A stretch of 64,000 nucleotides of DNA from Pelotomaculum isophthalicicum JI. Its GTDB lineage: Bacteria; Bacillota; Desulfotomaculia; Desulfotomaculales; Pelotomaculaceae. The DNA lies in NCBI RefSeq assembly GCF_029478095.1, contig NZ_JAKOAV010000013.1, positions 26,649-90,648 on the forward strand, given 5' to 3'. The notes beneath the pieces are model-generated. The model did not search any database and had not been told where the DNA came from. It saw only the letters and a program-made list of their open reading frames with translations. Below are positions 51,506-61,100 of the stretch, in pieces. The translations under genes were made by a program, and so were the position numbers. Every line of letters starts with the position of its first letter. Within the stretch, counting starts at the first letter, position 1.

Positions 51506-51617
51506 GGACTTACTTTATTGAACCCGTTTGGAACCTGCAGTACCGGATTAATCACGTAATATTAAATTATTCGTAAAAGTAAGTTTAATCAAAGTGGTAT
51601 TGAAAGGAATGATTATT

Positions 51618-52787
51618 TTGACTAACCAGCCGTCCAGTAAAGGCAAGATATTCTCCATTTCCATTGCCCACCTGTTTAACGACTGGTACATGAATTACAT
51701 CCAGACATTACTGCCTTTCATGGTGGCCGCCGGGCTGGGAATAAGCAGGGGAGCTTTTCTGATTTCCGCCTTCACTGTTACTTCCTCTCTGTTTCAACCG
51801 GTTTCCGGCTATCTGGTGGACCAGAAGAATCAGCGCTGGATGGTTTATGCGGGGACATTATGGATGGCTGTATTGATCAGCCTGGTAGGTGTGCTGCAAA
51901 ACTATCCGCTCCTGGTGCTTACCGTGGCCTTGGCCGGCCTGGGCACGGCGGCGTTTCACCCCCAGGCCTCGGCTATGGTCGCCTCGGTAAGCGGGGATAG
52001 AAAAGGTTTTTTTCAGGCGATTTTTATGGCCGCGGGAAACATCGGGTGGGCGCTGACTCCGCTGATGGTGGTTCCCTTTACCCAAGTGTACGGTTTAAAA
52101 CTGACGCCGCTGTTTGTCCTGCCTGGAGTGGTGGTGGCTGTCTTGCTCTGGTTCACCGCGCCCAGCGTCCCGGACGGAACAAAGGCTGCTCCTCCGCCGC
52201 TATGTCCTGTTCTTCGCGCCGCATGGTCTGAGTTGACCAAAATCATGCTGGTGGTAACATGCCGTTCTCTGGCTTACTTCGGCCTGGTATCCTTTCTCCC
52301 CCTTTATCTTCAACATGAGAATATCTCCCTCCTGGCCGGCAGCCGTCTTCTGTTTCTGATGTTGTTTTCTGGAGCGGTGGGGGGGCTGGTAGGCGGATAT
52401 CTCTCTGATCTTTTCGGCAGAAAGGCCGTCATCGTCGGATCATTGATCACGGCCAGCCCGTTGTTTTACCTGTTTCTCGGAGCAAGCGGTCCTTTCAGCT
52501 ACCTGCTCCTGGCCCTGGCCGGCGCCTGCCTGCTGGCGTCTTTTTCAGTGACAGTCGTGGCCACTCAGGAGGTCATCAGTAAAAACGCCGCCATGGCGGC
52601 AGGACTGATGCTCGGCTTCGGCATCGGTATGGGCGGTCTGGGAGTCGGCCTGGTGGGGCTGCTGGCGGAACACGCAGGCGTTGTTTACACTATCCACATG
52701 CTAATCTGGCTGCCTCTCCTGGCCGGGTTGATCGGCCTGAGTATAAAAGGCAGGAATACGTCCGCTCTTATTTCAGTTGATAGTTAA
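51618..52787 (+). CDS. MFS exporter, fosmidomycin-resistance (Fsr)-like
   Basis: 389 residues. I start at TTG 51618, nine bases after AAAGGA; the in-frame GTG and ATG upstream have no such site. Twelve helices; the family motif IAHLFNDWYMNYIQTLLPFM near the start and GGLVGGYLSDLFGRKAVIVG between helices 8 and 9 fit the Fsr branch. In E. coli Fsr exports fosmidomycin; the substrate here is unknown. A strong terminator follows. Confidence 0.86.
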   Translation: MTNQPSSKGKIFSISIAHLFNDWYMNYIQTLLPFMVAAGLGISRGAFLISAFTVTSSLFQPVSGYLVDQKNQRWMVYAGTLWMAVLISLVGVLQNYPLLVLTVALAGLGTAAFHPQASAMVASVSGDRKGFFQAIFMAAGNIGWALTPLMVVPFTQVYGLKLTPLFVLPGVVVAVLLWFTAPSVPDGTKAAPPPLCPVLRAAWSELTKIMLVVTCRSLAYFGLVSFLPLYLQHENISLLAGSRLLFLMLFSGAVGGLVGGYLSDLFGRKAVIVGSLITASPLFYLFLGASGPFSYLLLALAGACLLASFSVTVVATQEVISKNAAMAAGLMLGFGIGMGGLGVGLVGLLAEHAGVVYTIHMLIWLPLLAGLIGLSIKGRNTSALISVDS

Positions 52788-52828
52788 CATGTCTCGCTAA
52801 ATTTTTTAACATTTAAAAAATCAAATAA

Positions 52829-52867
52829 AACAGGACACAACCTTTGGGATATGTGCCCTGTTTTTTT
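52829..52867 (+). terminator. Rho-independent terminator after the MFS gene
   Basis: An 11-bp stem (AACAGGACACA / TGTGCCCTGTT, one mismatch) with a 12-base loop and a run of seven T. Confidence 0.88.
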
Positions 52868-53007
52868 ATGTTGGCTGCAAAGTACTTTTATATTAAGAAC
52901 AATATTTATCTGTTGTCATAATATGAGTTATGGATACTTTTAGATATTATGGCAATACCAGGTGAATTAGCGACGGCAGTAGTTTTTAAGTTAAGAAGAG
53001 ATCTGCA

Positions 53008-55353
53008 ATGAAAATTTCGAGGTATGGGAAAATATTTAAATATGTTTTGAGCATATCCGCTCTCGGTCTTGTTGCCTTGGCGCCATTTTTTAGAGGGTTG
53101 ATGTTTGAACGGGAAATGAGCATCCATCATTGCCTGGTCGCTCTGATTTCAGTACTGGCGCTTATCCCGCTTATTTTTTGTTCAGACGGTCCGTCTGACG
53201 GGAGAGAGCGTTTGCCGGTGCGGCGGATGGTCAAATCACCATATTTTTTAGCCCTGGCCTTGCTGACAGTCTTATACGGGCTATCCTCGTTTCAAGCTGT
53301 CAACTCCAGGGAAAGTCTTTTTATCTGGCTGAGGCATGTTGATTACCTTTTATCTTTTATCATTGTTTATCTGGCAGTGGGAATGTGGTCAAAGGACAAA
53401 CAACAGTCAACTTTTATGCGGTGGTCTTTGACGGTTTTTGCTGTCGCGGGAACACTCGTCGCCGCGGGCGGCATCCTGACCTGCCAAGGTATTGTGTCGA
53501 TAGACAGCGGGGTGGCCTTTGGCCGCCTGAGATCTACTTTTCAGTATCCCAACGCCATGGCGGCTTACCTTATGGCCACGGTATTGATGGCTATCCACCT
53601 GGCGGCGCGGAACCCCCGGCCTTTAAAAGCGGGTGTCTTCGCCGGGATGGGTTTTCTAATATTTCTGGCTATATTAGGCAGTCAGAGCCGGGGAGTGTGG
53701 GTAATGCTCCCGTTAATCTTAGCTTTATTCTTTTTCGGGCAAACAGCCAGAAAGAGATTTATTTTGCTAACCGCAGTTATTTTTGGATTAGCCATAAGTT
53801 TAAGTTCACTGACCGTAGCCCCGCAAGCGCAGCAGTTGCAACCCAACTGGAGGGCTTCCCTGTGTACTTTGGCGGGCTTTTCGGTTGCGGGAATCATCTG
53901 GGGCGGATTTGTCAAGTCATGGCTCTCCCTGCTAAAAGTTTACCGAGCCAGGAAGAAAATCATTATCCTCGGGATTATTTGCGCTATTCTGGTCGTTTTC
54001 GCCGGGACGGTTTTGGTTCGCAATCATTGGGACGGCGCTCATGAAAAGGGAATATCCGGCAGCCCTTTATTGAGCAGGCTAATGCGCGTCAATACTTCGG
54101 AGAACAACTTCCAGTCCCGTATGGTTTATTATACTGATGCTCTTAAAATGGTCAAAGACCGTCCTCTGTTGGGCTGGGGAGGAGGAGGCTGGTTGAGCGG
54201 CTATCCTGCCTATCAGTCATACAACTACATATCCACCACAGTTCACAACCACTTTTTACAAGTCTGGGTTGAAGCCGGCACGTTGGCAATGATCGTGTTT
54301 ATTATACCGTTCCTTGTTTTGACACGCGGTCTTTGGCGCCTTTATCATACCCGTAAAATCCGGCAATTGAGCCCGGAAACCTGGACGATAGGTGTGGCGG
54401 CTTTAGCTCTTGGCATGCACTCGGCTATTGATTTTGACCTTTCCTTTAGCAGCATCGCCCTGCTCCTCTGGGGTTTGTTGGCGCTGTTTGCCTGTCAGGA
54501 AATGGTTTTGGGGTTTGACCGTGTATCACAAGATAGTTTTGGTTCCAAAAGAGCAGGCGCTGTGAAATTTAACGTTTTATTGGCCATTTTTCTTAGCCTT
54601 GCTTCAATTAGCCTGGCAGCCGGCACAATTACTTTGCGGGCCGGGGAAGCAAAGGCCAAAGCATGTGTATTGGCTATTCAAAAGGGAGATAGAGAGGCGG
54701 CAATTGAAAATATTCAAGCGGCCAGTCGCTTGGATCGGTGGTCGGCCCAGCACCCAATCATTCAGGCACAGTTGTTAATGAGCGGCATTGAGGATAACCC
54801 GGATCCGCTGGCTAAAAATTATTTGGCGAATGAAAGCCTTAACCTGGTTCAACGCGCGTTGAAACTTGACAGCTACAACTCGGAAAATCACTTTATGCTG
54901 GCCCGGTTGTACTTGGCCAACGGCAATTTGGAGGATACCCTGGCGGAGGCCGAGCGGGCCAAGGTGCTGCAGCCATGGTTAATCAGAACTTATGAAGAAT
55001 ATAACAGTATTTATGAAAATGTGGCTGTGCAACAACTCCTGCGCGGACAAAAAGAGGAAGCCGGAGACACGCTCCGCCGGGTACTGGCAGCAACTCAAGA
55101 AGCAGTATCTAAAAAAGAAACGCTGCCAACCAGGCTAAATAGTTTGTGGGATAAGCGCTCGGATCTCACGCTAACTCCGGCTTTGGCCCTGACAGCTGGT
55201 CAGTCGGCACTACTTTTGGAAGATTATAATCAGGCCAGAGAATTCCTTAATATCGCCTGCCAGGCCGAAGATCAAAAAACAAAAGATGTCGCTCAGTTGT
55301 GGCTGGGAGTAGCCATGCGGAAGGGGGGAGTTAACGAAATTTATAAATATTAA
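53008..55353 (+). CDS. O-antigen-ligase-like polymerase with C-terminal TPR repeats
   Basis: 781 residues from ATG behind AGAAGAG. About twelve helices in residues 10-560, the Wzy_C-type loop with GSQSRGVWVMLPLILALFF and GWGGGGWLSGYPAYQ then STTVHNHFLQVWVEAGTLAM, typical of O-antigen ligases and glycan polymerases. Residues ~560-775 contain TPR-like helical repeats (LNLVQRALKLDSYNSENHFM, LARLYLANGNLEDTLAEAER). It may polymerise or attach a surface polysaccharide. A peptidoglycan-binding protein gene follows 23 bp later. Confidence 0.85.
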   Translation: MKISRYGKIFKYVLSISALGLVALAPFFRGLMFEREMSIHHCLVALISVLALIPLIFCSDGPSDGRERLPVRRMVKSPYFLALALLTVLYGLSSFQAVNSRESLFIWLRHVDYLLSFIIVYLAVGMWSKDKQQSTFMRWSLTVFAVAGTLVAAGGILTCQGIVSIDSGVAFGRLRSTFQYPNAMAAYLMATVLMAIHLAARNPRPLKAGVFAGMGFLIFLAILGSQSRGVWVMLPLILALFFFGQTARKRFILLTAVIFGLAISLSSLTVAPQAQQLQPNWRASLCTLAGFSVAGIIWGGFVKSWLSLLKVYRARKKIIILGIICAILVVFAGTVLVRNHWDGAHEKGISGSPLLSRLMRVNTSENNFQSRMVYYTDALKMVKDRPLLGWGGGGWLSGYPAYQSYNYISTTVHNHFLQVWVEAGTLAMIVFIIPFLVLTRGLWRLYHTRKIRQLSPETWTIGVAALALGMHSAIDFDLSFSSIALLLWGLLALFACQEMVLGFDRVSQDSFGSKRAGAVKFNVLLAIFLSLASISLAAGTITLRAGEAKAKACVLAIQKGDREAAIENIQAASRLDRWSAQHPIIQAQLLMSGIEDNPDPLAKNYLANESLNLVQRALKLDSYNSENHFMLARLYLANGNLEDTLAEAERAKVLQPWLIRTYEEYNSIYENVAVQQLLRGQKEEAGDTLRRVLAATQEAVSKKETLPTRLNSLWDKRSDLTLTPALALTAGQSALLLEDYNQAREFLNIACQAEDQKTKDVAQLWLGVAMRKGGVNEIYKY

Positions 55354-55376
55354 ATTAACCTTAAAGGAGGATTCTA

Positions 55377-55757
55377 ATGAATTACAGCATTGCGGTAAAA
55401 CTAAAAAAAGTTAGTGTTATATTGGCGTTGGTTTTTGCGCTGGCACTGTTTGTCGGACCATATACTGCATTTGCATCTGACCTGGAGACACTATTAAACG
55501 AGCCTGTCCTTCCTCAAGCGTTAAACCTGAACAGCTCTATTAACTCCATCACCGGGCCGGTCGCGGCAGATAGCAGTGAGGTGGCTGCAATTAAAGCTAT
55601 TCAGCTAAGACTTGTCAACCTCGGTTATGATACAGGTGGTATTGATGGTATTTATGGCCCCAAAACGATGAGCGCAGTGATACTGTTTCAGGAAAGTCAT
55701 AATTTAATTGTGGACGGCATTGTTGGTCCACAAACAAGAGCAGCCTTAGGGTTTTAA
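55377..55757 (+). CDS. Secreted peptidoglycan-binding (PG_binding_1) protein
   Basis: 126 residues from ATG behind AAAGGAGG. Signal peptide to about residue 33 (LFVGPYTAFA), a short linker, and one PG_binding_1 domain at about 65-126 (IKAIQLRLVNLGYDTGGIDG, IYGPKTMSAVILFQESHN, GPQTRAALGF). No catalytic domain is attached. It is probably cotranscribed with the O-antigen-ligase-like gene and may act in wall anchoring of that system. Confidence 0.9.
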   Translation: MNYSIAVKLKKVSVILALVFALALFVGPYTAFASDLETLLNEPVLPQALNLNSSINSITGPVAADSSEVAAIKAIQLRLVNLGYDTGGIDGIYGPKTMSAVILFQESHNLIVDGIVGPQTRAALGF

Positions 55758-55796
55758 CATCCACAAGTCATGGAAAGCATGATTTCCTAAGCAACA

Positions 55797-55846
55797 AAAA
55801 GTCCGGTTCCCGTGTGAACGCTCGGGAATCGGCTTTTGTTCTTTTG
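55797..55846 (+). terminator. Terminator
   Basis: A long stem, AAAG-CCGGTTCCCG with CGGGAATCGGCTTT (bulge and wobble), then TTGTTCTTTT. It closes the O-antigen-ligase operon. Confidence 0.7.
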
Positions 55847-55855
55847 GGGTGCATC

Positions 55856-55920
55856 TTGACAGATTAGTTTATTTTGTTAATAATTAATATAATAAATAAT
55901 TTACTAATTAAATATAACAG
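55856..55920 (+). promoter_or_regulatory. MarR-operon promoter with imperfect inverted repeats
   Basis: TTGACA (55856-55861), 17 bases, AATAAT (55879-55884). The surrounding AT-rich DNA has ATTAGTTTA at 55863 facing AATTTACTAAT near 55901-55911, an imperfect palindrome that might be the MarR site. Confidence 0.6.
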
Positions 55921-55938
55921 GGGTGATGACAGAAACAA

Positions 55939-56409
55939 ATGGATGAAAAAACAATTCTCGCACAGGAACTTGCCCGAACCATGTTCAGATTCAAGCGGCT
56001 TGGATGGCGGCAAGACTCCACCCATGCGCTCAGACAGAGTGAGTTCATACTGCTGGCAACCATTACACATAGTACCAGCCATGACTCTGATGGCATAAAG
56101 ATCTCTGATTTGAGCGCGCGGCTGCAGATTACTCCCGCCGGCGTCACTCATATAATAAATTCCCTGGAGGAGGGTGGTTATGTGGAACGTTTGGCGGATC
56201 CGGCGGATAGAAGGGTTGTTCTCGTTAAGCCGACAGGCAGGGGAAATCAAGCCGTCAATTTAATGAACGCAAAATTTCTGGAAACACTAAAAGAATTGAT
56301 TAACTATCTTGGAGAGAGGGACAGCAAGGAATTAATCAGACTTTTATCTTCAGCGTTAACCTTTATAAAAGAAAGGCGGAACTGTGGTGCAGAAAAATTC
56401 AAAGCGTAA
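55939..56409 (+). CDS. MarR-family transcriptional regulator
   Basis: 156 residues from ATG 55939. Winged helix: ILLATITHSTSHDSDGIKIS, DLSARLQITPAGVTHIINSL and the wing EGGYVERLADPADRRVVLVK, with amphipathic dimerisation helices at both ends. It overlaps the MFS exporter by 26 bp and probably represses the operon, with relief by a drug-like ligand. Confidence 0.95.
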   Translation: MDEKTILAQELARTMFRFKRLGWRQDSTHALRQSEFILLATITHSTSHDSDGIKISDLSARLQITPAGVTHIINSLEEGGYVERLADPADRRVVLVKPTGRGNQAVNLMNAKFLETLKELINYLGERDSKELIRLLSSALTFIKERRNCGAEKFKA

Positions 56410-58003
56410 TATATTGCTGATAGGATTGATCTTAGGGATGTTCTTTTCCTCCCTTGACCAAACAGTTGTCGGAACCGCCATGCCGAGAATCATTGGTGAT
56501 TTGGGTGGCTTGGATATCCTGACCTGGGTGACCACGGCGTATATGCTGAGTTCCACGACGATCGTTCCGATCGCCGGAAAGCTGGCTGATTTATACGGCC
56601 GCCGGATGATCTACGTTACGGGACTTTTCGTATTTATGCTTGGTTCAGCATTATGCGGGACCAGCAACAATATGACCGAGCTGATTGTCTACCGCGGCCT
56701 TCAAGGAGTGGGCGGGGGCATTATGATGCCCATGGCCATGACCGTCGTCGGGGATATTTTCCCTCCCGAAAAGCGCGGGAAGTGGCAGGGAGTTATGGGA
56801 GCTTTATTCGGCCTGTCCTCTATCGTCGGTCCGACTATCGGAGGCTGGATAGTTGATAACAGTTCCTGGCACTGGGTGTTTTATGTCAACCTGCCGGTTG
56901 GCATCCTCGCTGCCGCGACTATTTTTATCGGACTCAGCGGCGAAAAACGACTGAAGGATAAAGTGGTTATTGATTATGTGGGAGCGGGGACTCTCGTGGT
57001 AGGGGTTGTATCCCTCTTGCTGGGCTTAAGCCTGGGCGGAAAAGACTACCCCTGGAGTTCATGGCAGATCACCGGGTTATTTAGCGCCGCGTTTGTATTT
57101 TTGCTGGCCTTTGTATTGGTGGAGAAAAAGGCGGAAGAACCTGTGTTTAGTTTGACACTGTTCAGGAACCGGGTTTTTGCGGTAACCAATATTGTCGGCT
57201 TTCTGATGGGGTTGGGCATGTTCGGCGCTATTGTGTTCTTGCCGCTGTTCCTGCAAGGAGTAGTCGGCATTAGCGCCACGCGATCAGGCAATACAATGAT
57301 TCCAATGATGTTTGCCATGGTTTTGACCAGTATTCTTGGGGGGCAGCTGATCACAAAAATCGGTTTTCGCACCCAGTTAGCCGCGGGTATGAGTTTCATC
57401 GCCGCAGGTTTTTACCTGTTGAGCACGATGACAGTGAATACGACCCAGCTAGGTGCGATTTCCGATATTATTGTCCTGGGGCTTGGGTTGGGTCTGGTTA
57501 TGCCGACATTAACCATAGCGGTGCAGAGCGCCTTTCCTCTTGAACAGCGTGGTGTGGTTACCTCTTCAAGCCAGTTTTTCCGCAGTATAGGCGGAACTCT
57601 TGGAGTAACTCTGCTGGGAGTGGTAATGAATCACAGTTCAATCGGTTTACTGCAAAAAGATTTCTTTCCTGTGATAAAAGGCATTCCGGGACTACAGGCG
57701 GGACCCCTCGGCAGTACCTTGGAAAAGGCTTATGCCAACCCGCAGGGCCTATACAACGTACTCTTAAGCCCGGAAACAATTAGAAGCATCCCTGAAAATT
57801 TGCGGCAAGTCCTGCTGCCACCGCTTAAGGCTACACTGGCTGACTCCCTCCATGTAGTGTTCCTGGTCGCGATGTGCATCGCGATCCTGGGTATTGTGGT
57901 CAGTTTGCTGATAGGTAACGCAAGGGTGGAAAGAGCGGAAACAAAAGAGCGGTATAAGGCTAAAGGCAATGTAAATTTGAAAGAAGATTTGCTTGAAACA
58001 TAA
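56384..58003 (+). CDS. DHA2-family multidrug MFS exporter (EmrB/QacA type)
   Basis: 539 residues, GTG 56384 (GTG 56387 alternative) behind AAAGGCGG. Fourteen helices; motif A GKLADLYGRRMIYVTG, and the DHA2 parts LDQTVVGTAMPRIIGDLGG, YRGLQGVGGGIMMPMAMTVV and FGLSSIVGPTIGGWIVDN. These exporters use the proton gradient to expel drugs and dyes. Coupled to marR by overlap and followed by a rifampicin-phosphotransferase-like gene, so a resistance role is likely. Confidence 0.94.
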   Translation: MVQKNSKRNILLIGLILGMFFSSLDQTVVGTAMPRIIGDLGGLDILTWVTTAYMLSSTTIVPIAGKLADLYGRRMIYVTGLFVFMLGSALCGTSNNMTELIVYRGLQGVGGGIMMPMAMTVVGDIFPPEKRGKWQGVMGALFGLSSIVGPTIGGWIVDNSSWHWVFYVNLPVGILAAATIFIGLSGEKRLKDKVVIDYVGAGTLVVGVVSLLLGLSLGGKDYPWSSWQITGLFSAAFVFLLAFVLVEKKAEEPVFSLTLFRNRVFAVTNIVGFLMGLGMFGAIVFLPLFLQGVVGISATRSGNTMIPMMFAMVLTSILGGQLITKIGFRTQLAAGMSFIAAGFYLLSTMTVNTTQLGAISDIIVLGLGLGLVMPTLTIAVQSAFPLEQRGVVTSSSQFFRSIGGTLGVTLLGVVMNHSSIGLLQKDFFPVIKGIPGLQAGPLGSTLEKAYANPQGLYNVLLSPETIRSIPENLRQVLLPPLKATLADSLHVVFLVAMCIAILGIVVSLLIGNARVERAETKERYKAKGNVNLKEDLLET

Positions 58004-58035
58004 AAGCGGCGTTTTGCCATAAAGGGGCAACTAAC

Positions 58036-60714
58036 ATGAGTCAATATGTGTTGTATTTCAATGATATAGATAAATCCAGCCTGTCCCGGGTGGGAGGCAA
58101 AGGAGCGAATCTGGACGAATTATGTCATGTTCCGGGGATAGCCGTACCCGCGGGGTTTTGTGTTACCACGAGGGCTTACCTGGATTTCGTAAATACGAGT
58201 AAAGAGTTTGCCGCATTGCTGGAATCTCTGGAATTAATCGATATCGAATCATTGGAAGAGCTCAAGTCGGCGGGTGAGCGTATGCGGTCTCACCTGGAGA
58301 ACCTTGACATTCCTGAATGCATTCAGCAGGAAATCAGCCGGGCCTGGCGGAAGACCGGCAGTCAATACGCCTACGCCATTCGATCCAGCGCGACGGCGGA
58401 AGACCTTCCGGGAGCTTCTTTCGCCGGGCAGCAGGACACCTTCTTGAATATTAAGGGTGAGGATAATATCCTTGACCGCGTCCGGAAATGCTGGGCGTCC
58501 CTGTTTACCGACCGGGCTATCGCTTACCGGCGGAAGAACGGTTTCGCCCATGACAAGGTATTGTTTTCCGTCGTCGTACAGCGGATGGTATTCCCTGAAG
58601 TGTCAGGAATCATGTTTACGGCTGATCCGGTGACCGGCAACCGGCGGATCGTATCCATAGACGCGAGTTACGGTCTGGGAGAAGCGTTGGTGTCAGGCAT
58701 CGTCTCAGCCGATTTATACCAGGTAAAAGCGGATAAATTGCTCAAAAAGCAAATCGCCAGTAAAGAAATCGGCATCTTTGCCATACCCGAGGGCGGCACG
58801 GTCAAATTGAAGATTACGGAAGAGAGACAGACATCTCAGGCTTTGCCGGATGAGGGCGCGGTCAGGCTGGCCCGGATGGGACGAAACATTGAAGAACATT
58901 TCGGGAGTCCGCAGGATATTGAATGGTGCTTAGCCGACAACGAAATATTTATTGTCCAGAGCCGGCCTATTACGACCCTCTACCCCATTCCCGCCGTCTC
59001 CGATGATAAACTTCACCTTTTCGTATCATTCGGTCACGTGCAAATGATGACAGAGGCCATAAAGCCCCTGGGGATATCGGTATTGAGGACTTTTCTGCCG
59101 TTGGGAAAAAGTTCGCCGCGGGCAGAGAGCGACCTTCTGGTGGAAGCCGGCGGGAGATTGTATACCGACGCCGTTACTCGTTTGATTGAATATCCGTTTC
59201 TAAGGAAACGGCTGCCTGAAATATTGCTCAATGTTGATGAAATGATCGGCCGGGCGGTGCAGGACTTCATCGAGCGGGAGGAATTCCAGACGACTGATCA
59301 GCCGGTCAAAAAATTGGAATTTGCTCTGGTTGTAAAGGCCTTACCGACGGCGTTTGCCGTCCTCGGAAATATCTTGTTCCGTAATCACGACCAGGTTATT
59401 GCTCAATTGAACCTGTTTATCGATAAACAAGTAAAGAAAAACAGAAAAAAACTGCAAGAGGTGTCCGGTCCGGATAGAATCGCACAGATTCAGGAAATAT
59501 TGTCCACCTTGCTGTCAATGATTTTTGCGAGGATAGCTCAATATTTCCCGGCGGCAATAGGCACTTATAAGCTTATTGAGAGCTTGTCCAAAAAGTGGCT
59601 GGGGGACGCGGCTGAGTTGGGTAGTATAAGTAAATCCCCGCCGGGGAATGTGACGACCGAGATGGGGTTGGCGCTGGGGGATGTCGCGGATGCCGCGCGC
59701 AATCACCCGGCAGTGATTGAATACTTGATGCAGGCGGCGGACGATACCTTCTGGGAGGGCTTAAGGTCTGTTCCCGGCGGAGAAGATGTTCTGCCTGTTT
59801 TCTTGAATTTCTTTAAGCAATACGGGATGCGGGGGACTGGCGAAATCGACTTGACCCGGCCGCGCTGGCGTGAGGCTCCGACCCAGTTGGTCCCCGCCAT
59901 CCTGAGTCACATTAAAGGGGTTAGGCCGGGACGGCACCGCCTCGATTTCCAGGCCGGCAAAGAGGAGGCCGAACTTGCCGCCGGCAGGCTGCTGGAGCGT
60001 CTGCGTCAAAAACCCATGGGCTTCATTAAGGCAAGGATTATGCGGCGTCTGATCAAGGTTCACCGTTCTTTGATCGGTATTAGGGAACACCCCAAATATT
60101 TCATCGTGCAGAATTTCGATATTATCAAACAGGCAATTTTACAGGAGGCGGACACCCTGGTCTCGGGCGGAATTTTAGAGCATCCCGATGATATCTTTTG
60201 GTTTTCCTTACAGGAAATCAAGGAAATAATTGAAACGCGGCGGGTAGACCGTGATGTCATCACCATGCGTAAGGAAAAATTCCAGCACGATCGGCAATTG
60301 ACTCCTCCCCGCGCCATTACCAGCGAAGGAGAAATCATTACCGCCAAGCCGGGAGCCCACGTTCCGCCAGGCGCGCTGGCCGGCAGCCCGGTATCGGCCG
60401 GAATGGTGGAAGGCCGCGCCCGGGTCATATTGAAGCTGGAAGAAGCGAAAATGGACAAGGGAGATATACTGGTAGCGCCTTACACCGATCCGGCCTGGAC
60501 GCCGCTATTCCCGCTCGCGGCCGGCCTGGTCACGGAAGTCGGCGGTCTGATGACCCATGGCGCGGTGGTGGCCCGGGAATACGGTATTCCCGCAGTGGTG
60601 GGGGTGGACGACGCCACTCGCAAAATTCTGGACGGACAGAAAGTGCGTGTCGACGGTACGCAGGGATATGTTGAGATTCTTACAAAAGAACCTGTCCTTT
60701 ATAAGCATGACTGA
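58036..60714 (+). CDS. Rifampicin phosphotransferase-like (PEP-synthase superfamily) enzyme
   Basis: 892 residues. N-terminal ATP-grasp domain (VGGKGANLDELCHVPGIAVP, YAIRSSATAEDLPGASFAGQ, GIMFTADPVTGNRR, DIEWCLADNEIFIVQSRPIT), a middle domain of about 400 residues, and a C-terminal swivelling phospho-His domain with GGLMTHGAVVAREYGIPAVV; the reactive His is residue 841. The absence of a PEP-binding barrel and the length favour rifampicin phosphotransferase (Rph, YvkC-like) over true PEP synthase. It follows marR and a drug exporter 32 bp downstream. Confidence 0.88.
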   Translation: MSQYVLYFNDIDKSSLSRVGGKGANLDELCHVPGIAVPAGFCVTTRAYLDFVNTSKEFAALLESLELIDIESLEELKSAGERMRSHLENLDIPECIQQEISRAWRKTGSQYAYAIRSSATAEDLPGASFAGQQDTFLNIKGEDNILDRVRKCWASLFTDRAIAYRRKNGFAHDKVLFSVVVQRMVFPEVSGIMFTADPVTGNRRIVSIDASYGLGEALVSGIVSADLYQVKADKLLKKQIASKEIGIFAIPEGGTVKLKITEERQTSQALPDEGAVRLARMGRNIEEHFGSPQDIEWCLADNEIFIVQSRPITTLYPIPAVSDDKLHLFVSFGHVQMMTEAIKPLGISVLRTFLPLGKSSPRAESDLLVEAGGRLYTDAVTRLIEYPFLRKRLPEILLNVDEMIGRAVQDFIEREEFQTTDQPVKKLEFALVVKALPTAFAVLGNILFRNHDQVIAQLNLFIDKQVKKNRKKLQEVSGPDRIAQIQEILSTLLSMIFARIAQYFPAAIGTYKLIESLSKKWLGDAAELGSISKSPPGNVTTEMGLALGDVADAARNHPAVIEYLMQAADDTFWEGLRSVPGGEDVLPVFLNFFKQYGMRGTGEIDLTRPRWREAPTQLVPAILSHIKGVRPGRHRLDFQAGKEEAELAAGRLLERLRQKPMGFIKARIMRRLIKVHRSLIGIREHPKYFIVQNFDIIKQAILQEADTLVSGGILEHPDDIFWFSLQEIKEIIETRRVDRDVITMRKEKFQHDRQLTPPRAITSEGEIITAKPGAHVPPGALAGSPVSAGMVEGRARVILKLEEAKMDKGDILVAPYTDPAWTPLFPLAAGLVTEVGGLMTHGAVVAREYGIPAVVGVDDATRKILDGQKVRVDGTQGYVEILTKEPVLYKHD

Positions 60715-60780
60715 TCAACGTTTCAATACTTATTCAAAATTTATCAAAAAAGTTTACGGCTATTGCAGGATTTTTAAAAG

Positions 60781-60850
60781 ATATGTGGAAGTATTTTTAA
60801 AATAAAATCTCCGAGCCTGTTTAACCTAAGCTAAAGGTATGGTTAGCGGG
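60781..60850 (+). promoter_or_regulatory. c-di-AMP (ydaO-type) riboswitch-like sequence, copy 1, probably a relic
   Basis: ATCTCCGAGCC, TTAACC, AAGGTATGG and AGCGGG follow each other as in the 5' half of ydaO/yuaA riboswitches. The 3' half (AATCCG-CAGCTAAC-type) is not recognisable, and no suitable gene follows on this strand. The 67-bp stretch recurs at 62501-62566. Confidence 0.45.
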
Positions 60851-61020
60851 CCGCTAGGGTATATTGGGAAACCGGTATGCCTCCCATCGGAAAGGAGAAA
60901 GATAGCTTTATCTTGGCGCGAAGCTTTGTCCTTTTACATGAGGGATAAAGTTTTTTTATTTTTAATTATGGCTTTCCATAGTTTACTCCATAAATCACCT
61001 TGTCTTTCACCTCTCCTTTA

Positions 61021-61057
61021 AATACCCGGTTCTTAAAAAACGGGTATTCTTTTTTTT
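61021..61057 (+). terminator. Strong terminator
   Basis: AATACCCG / CGGGTATT with a 12-base loop and a run of eight T. It ends the plus-strand transcript that contains the riboswitch-like copy 1, so may be that RNA's terminator. Confidence 0.85.
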
Positions 61058-61100
61058 GGCAAAACGGATTTTCAATCGTCAGATTGCAGAAACCGTGACA

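Noticed and set aside
58036..60714. Calling this gene PEP synthase (ppsA)
   Set aside because: The C-terminal PEP-binding barrel is absent and the phospho-His domain is at the C-terminus, as in rifampicin phosphotransferases.
60839..61021. 60-codon open frame after the Rph-like gene
   Set aside because: Overlaps the riboswitch-like relic and lacks protein-like composition.
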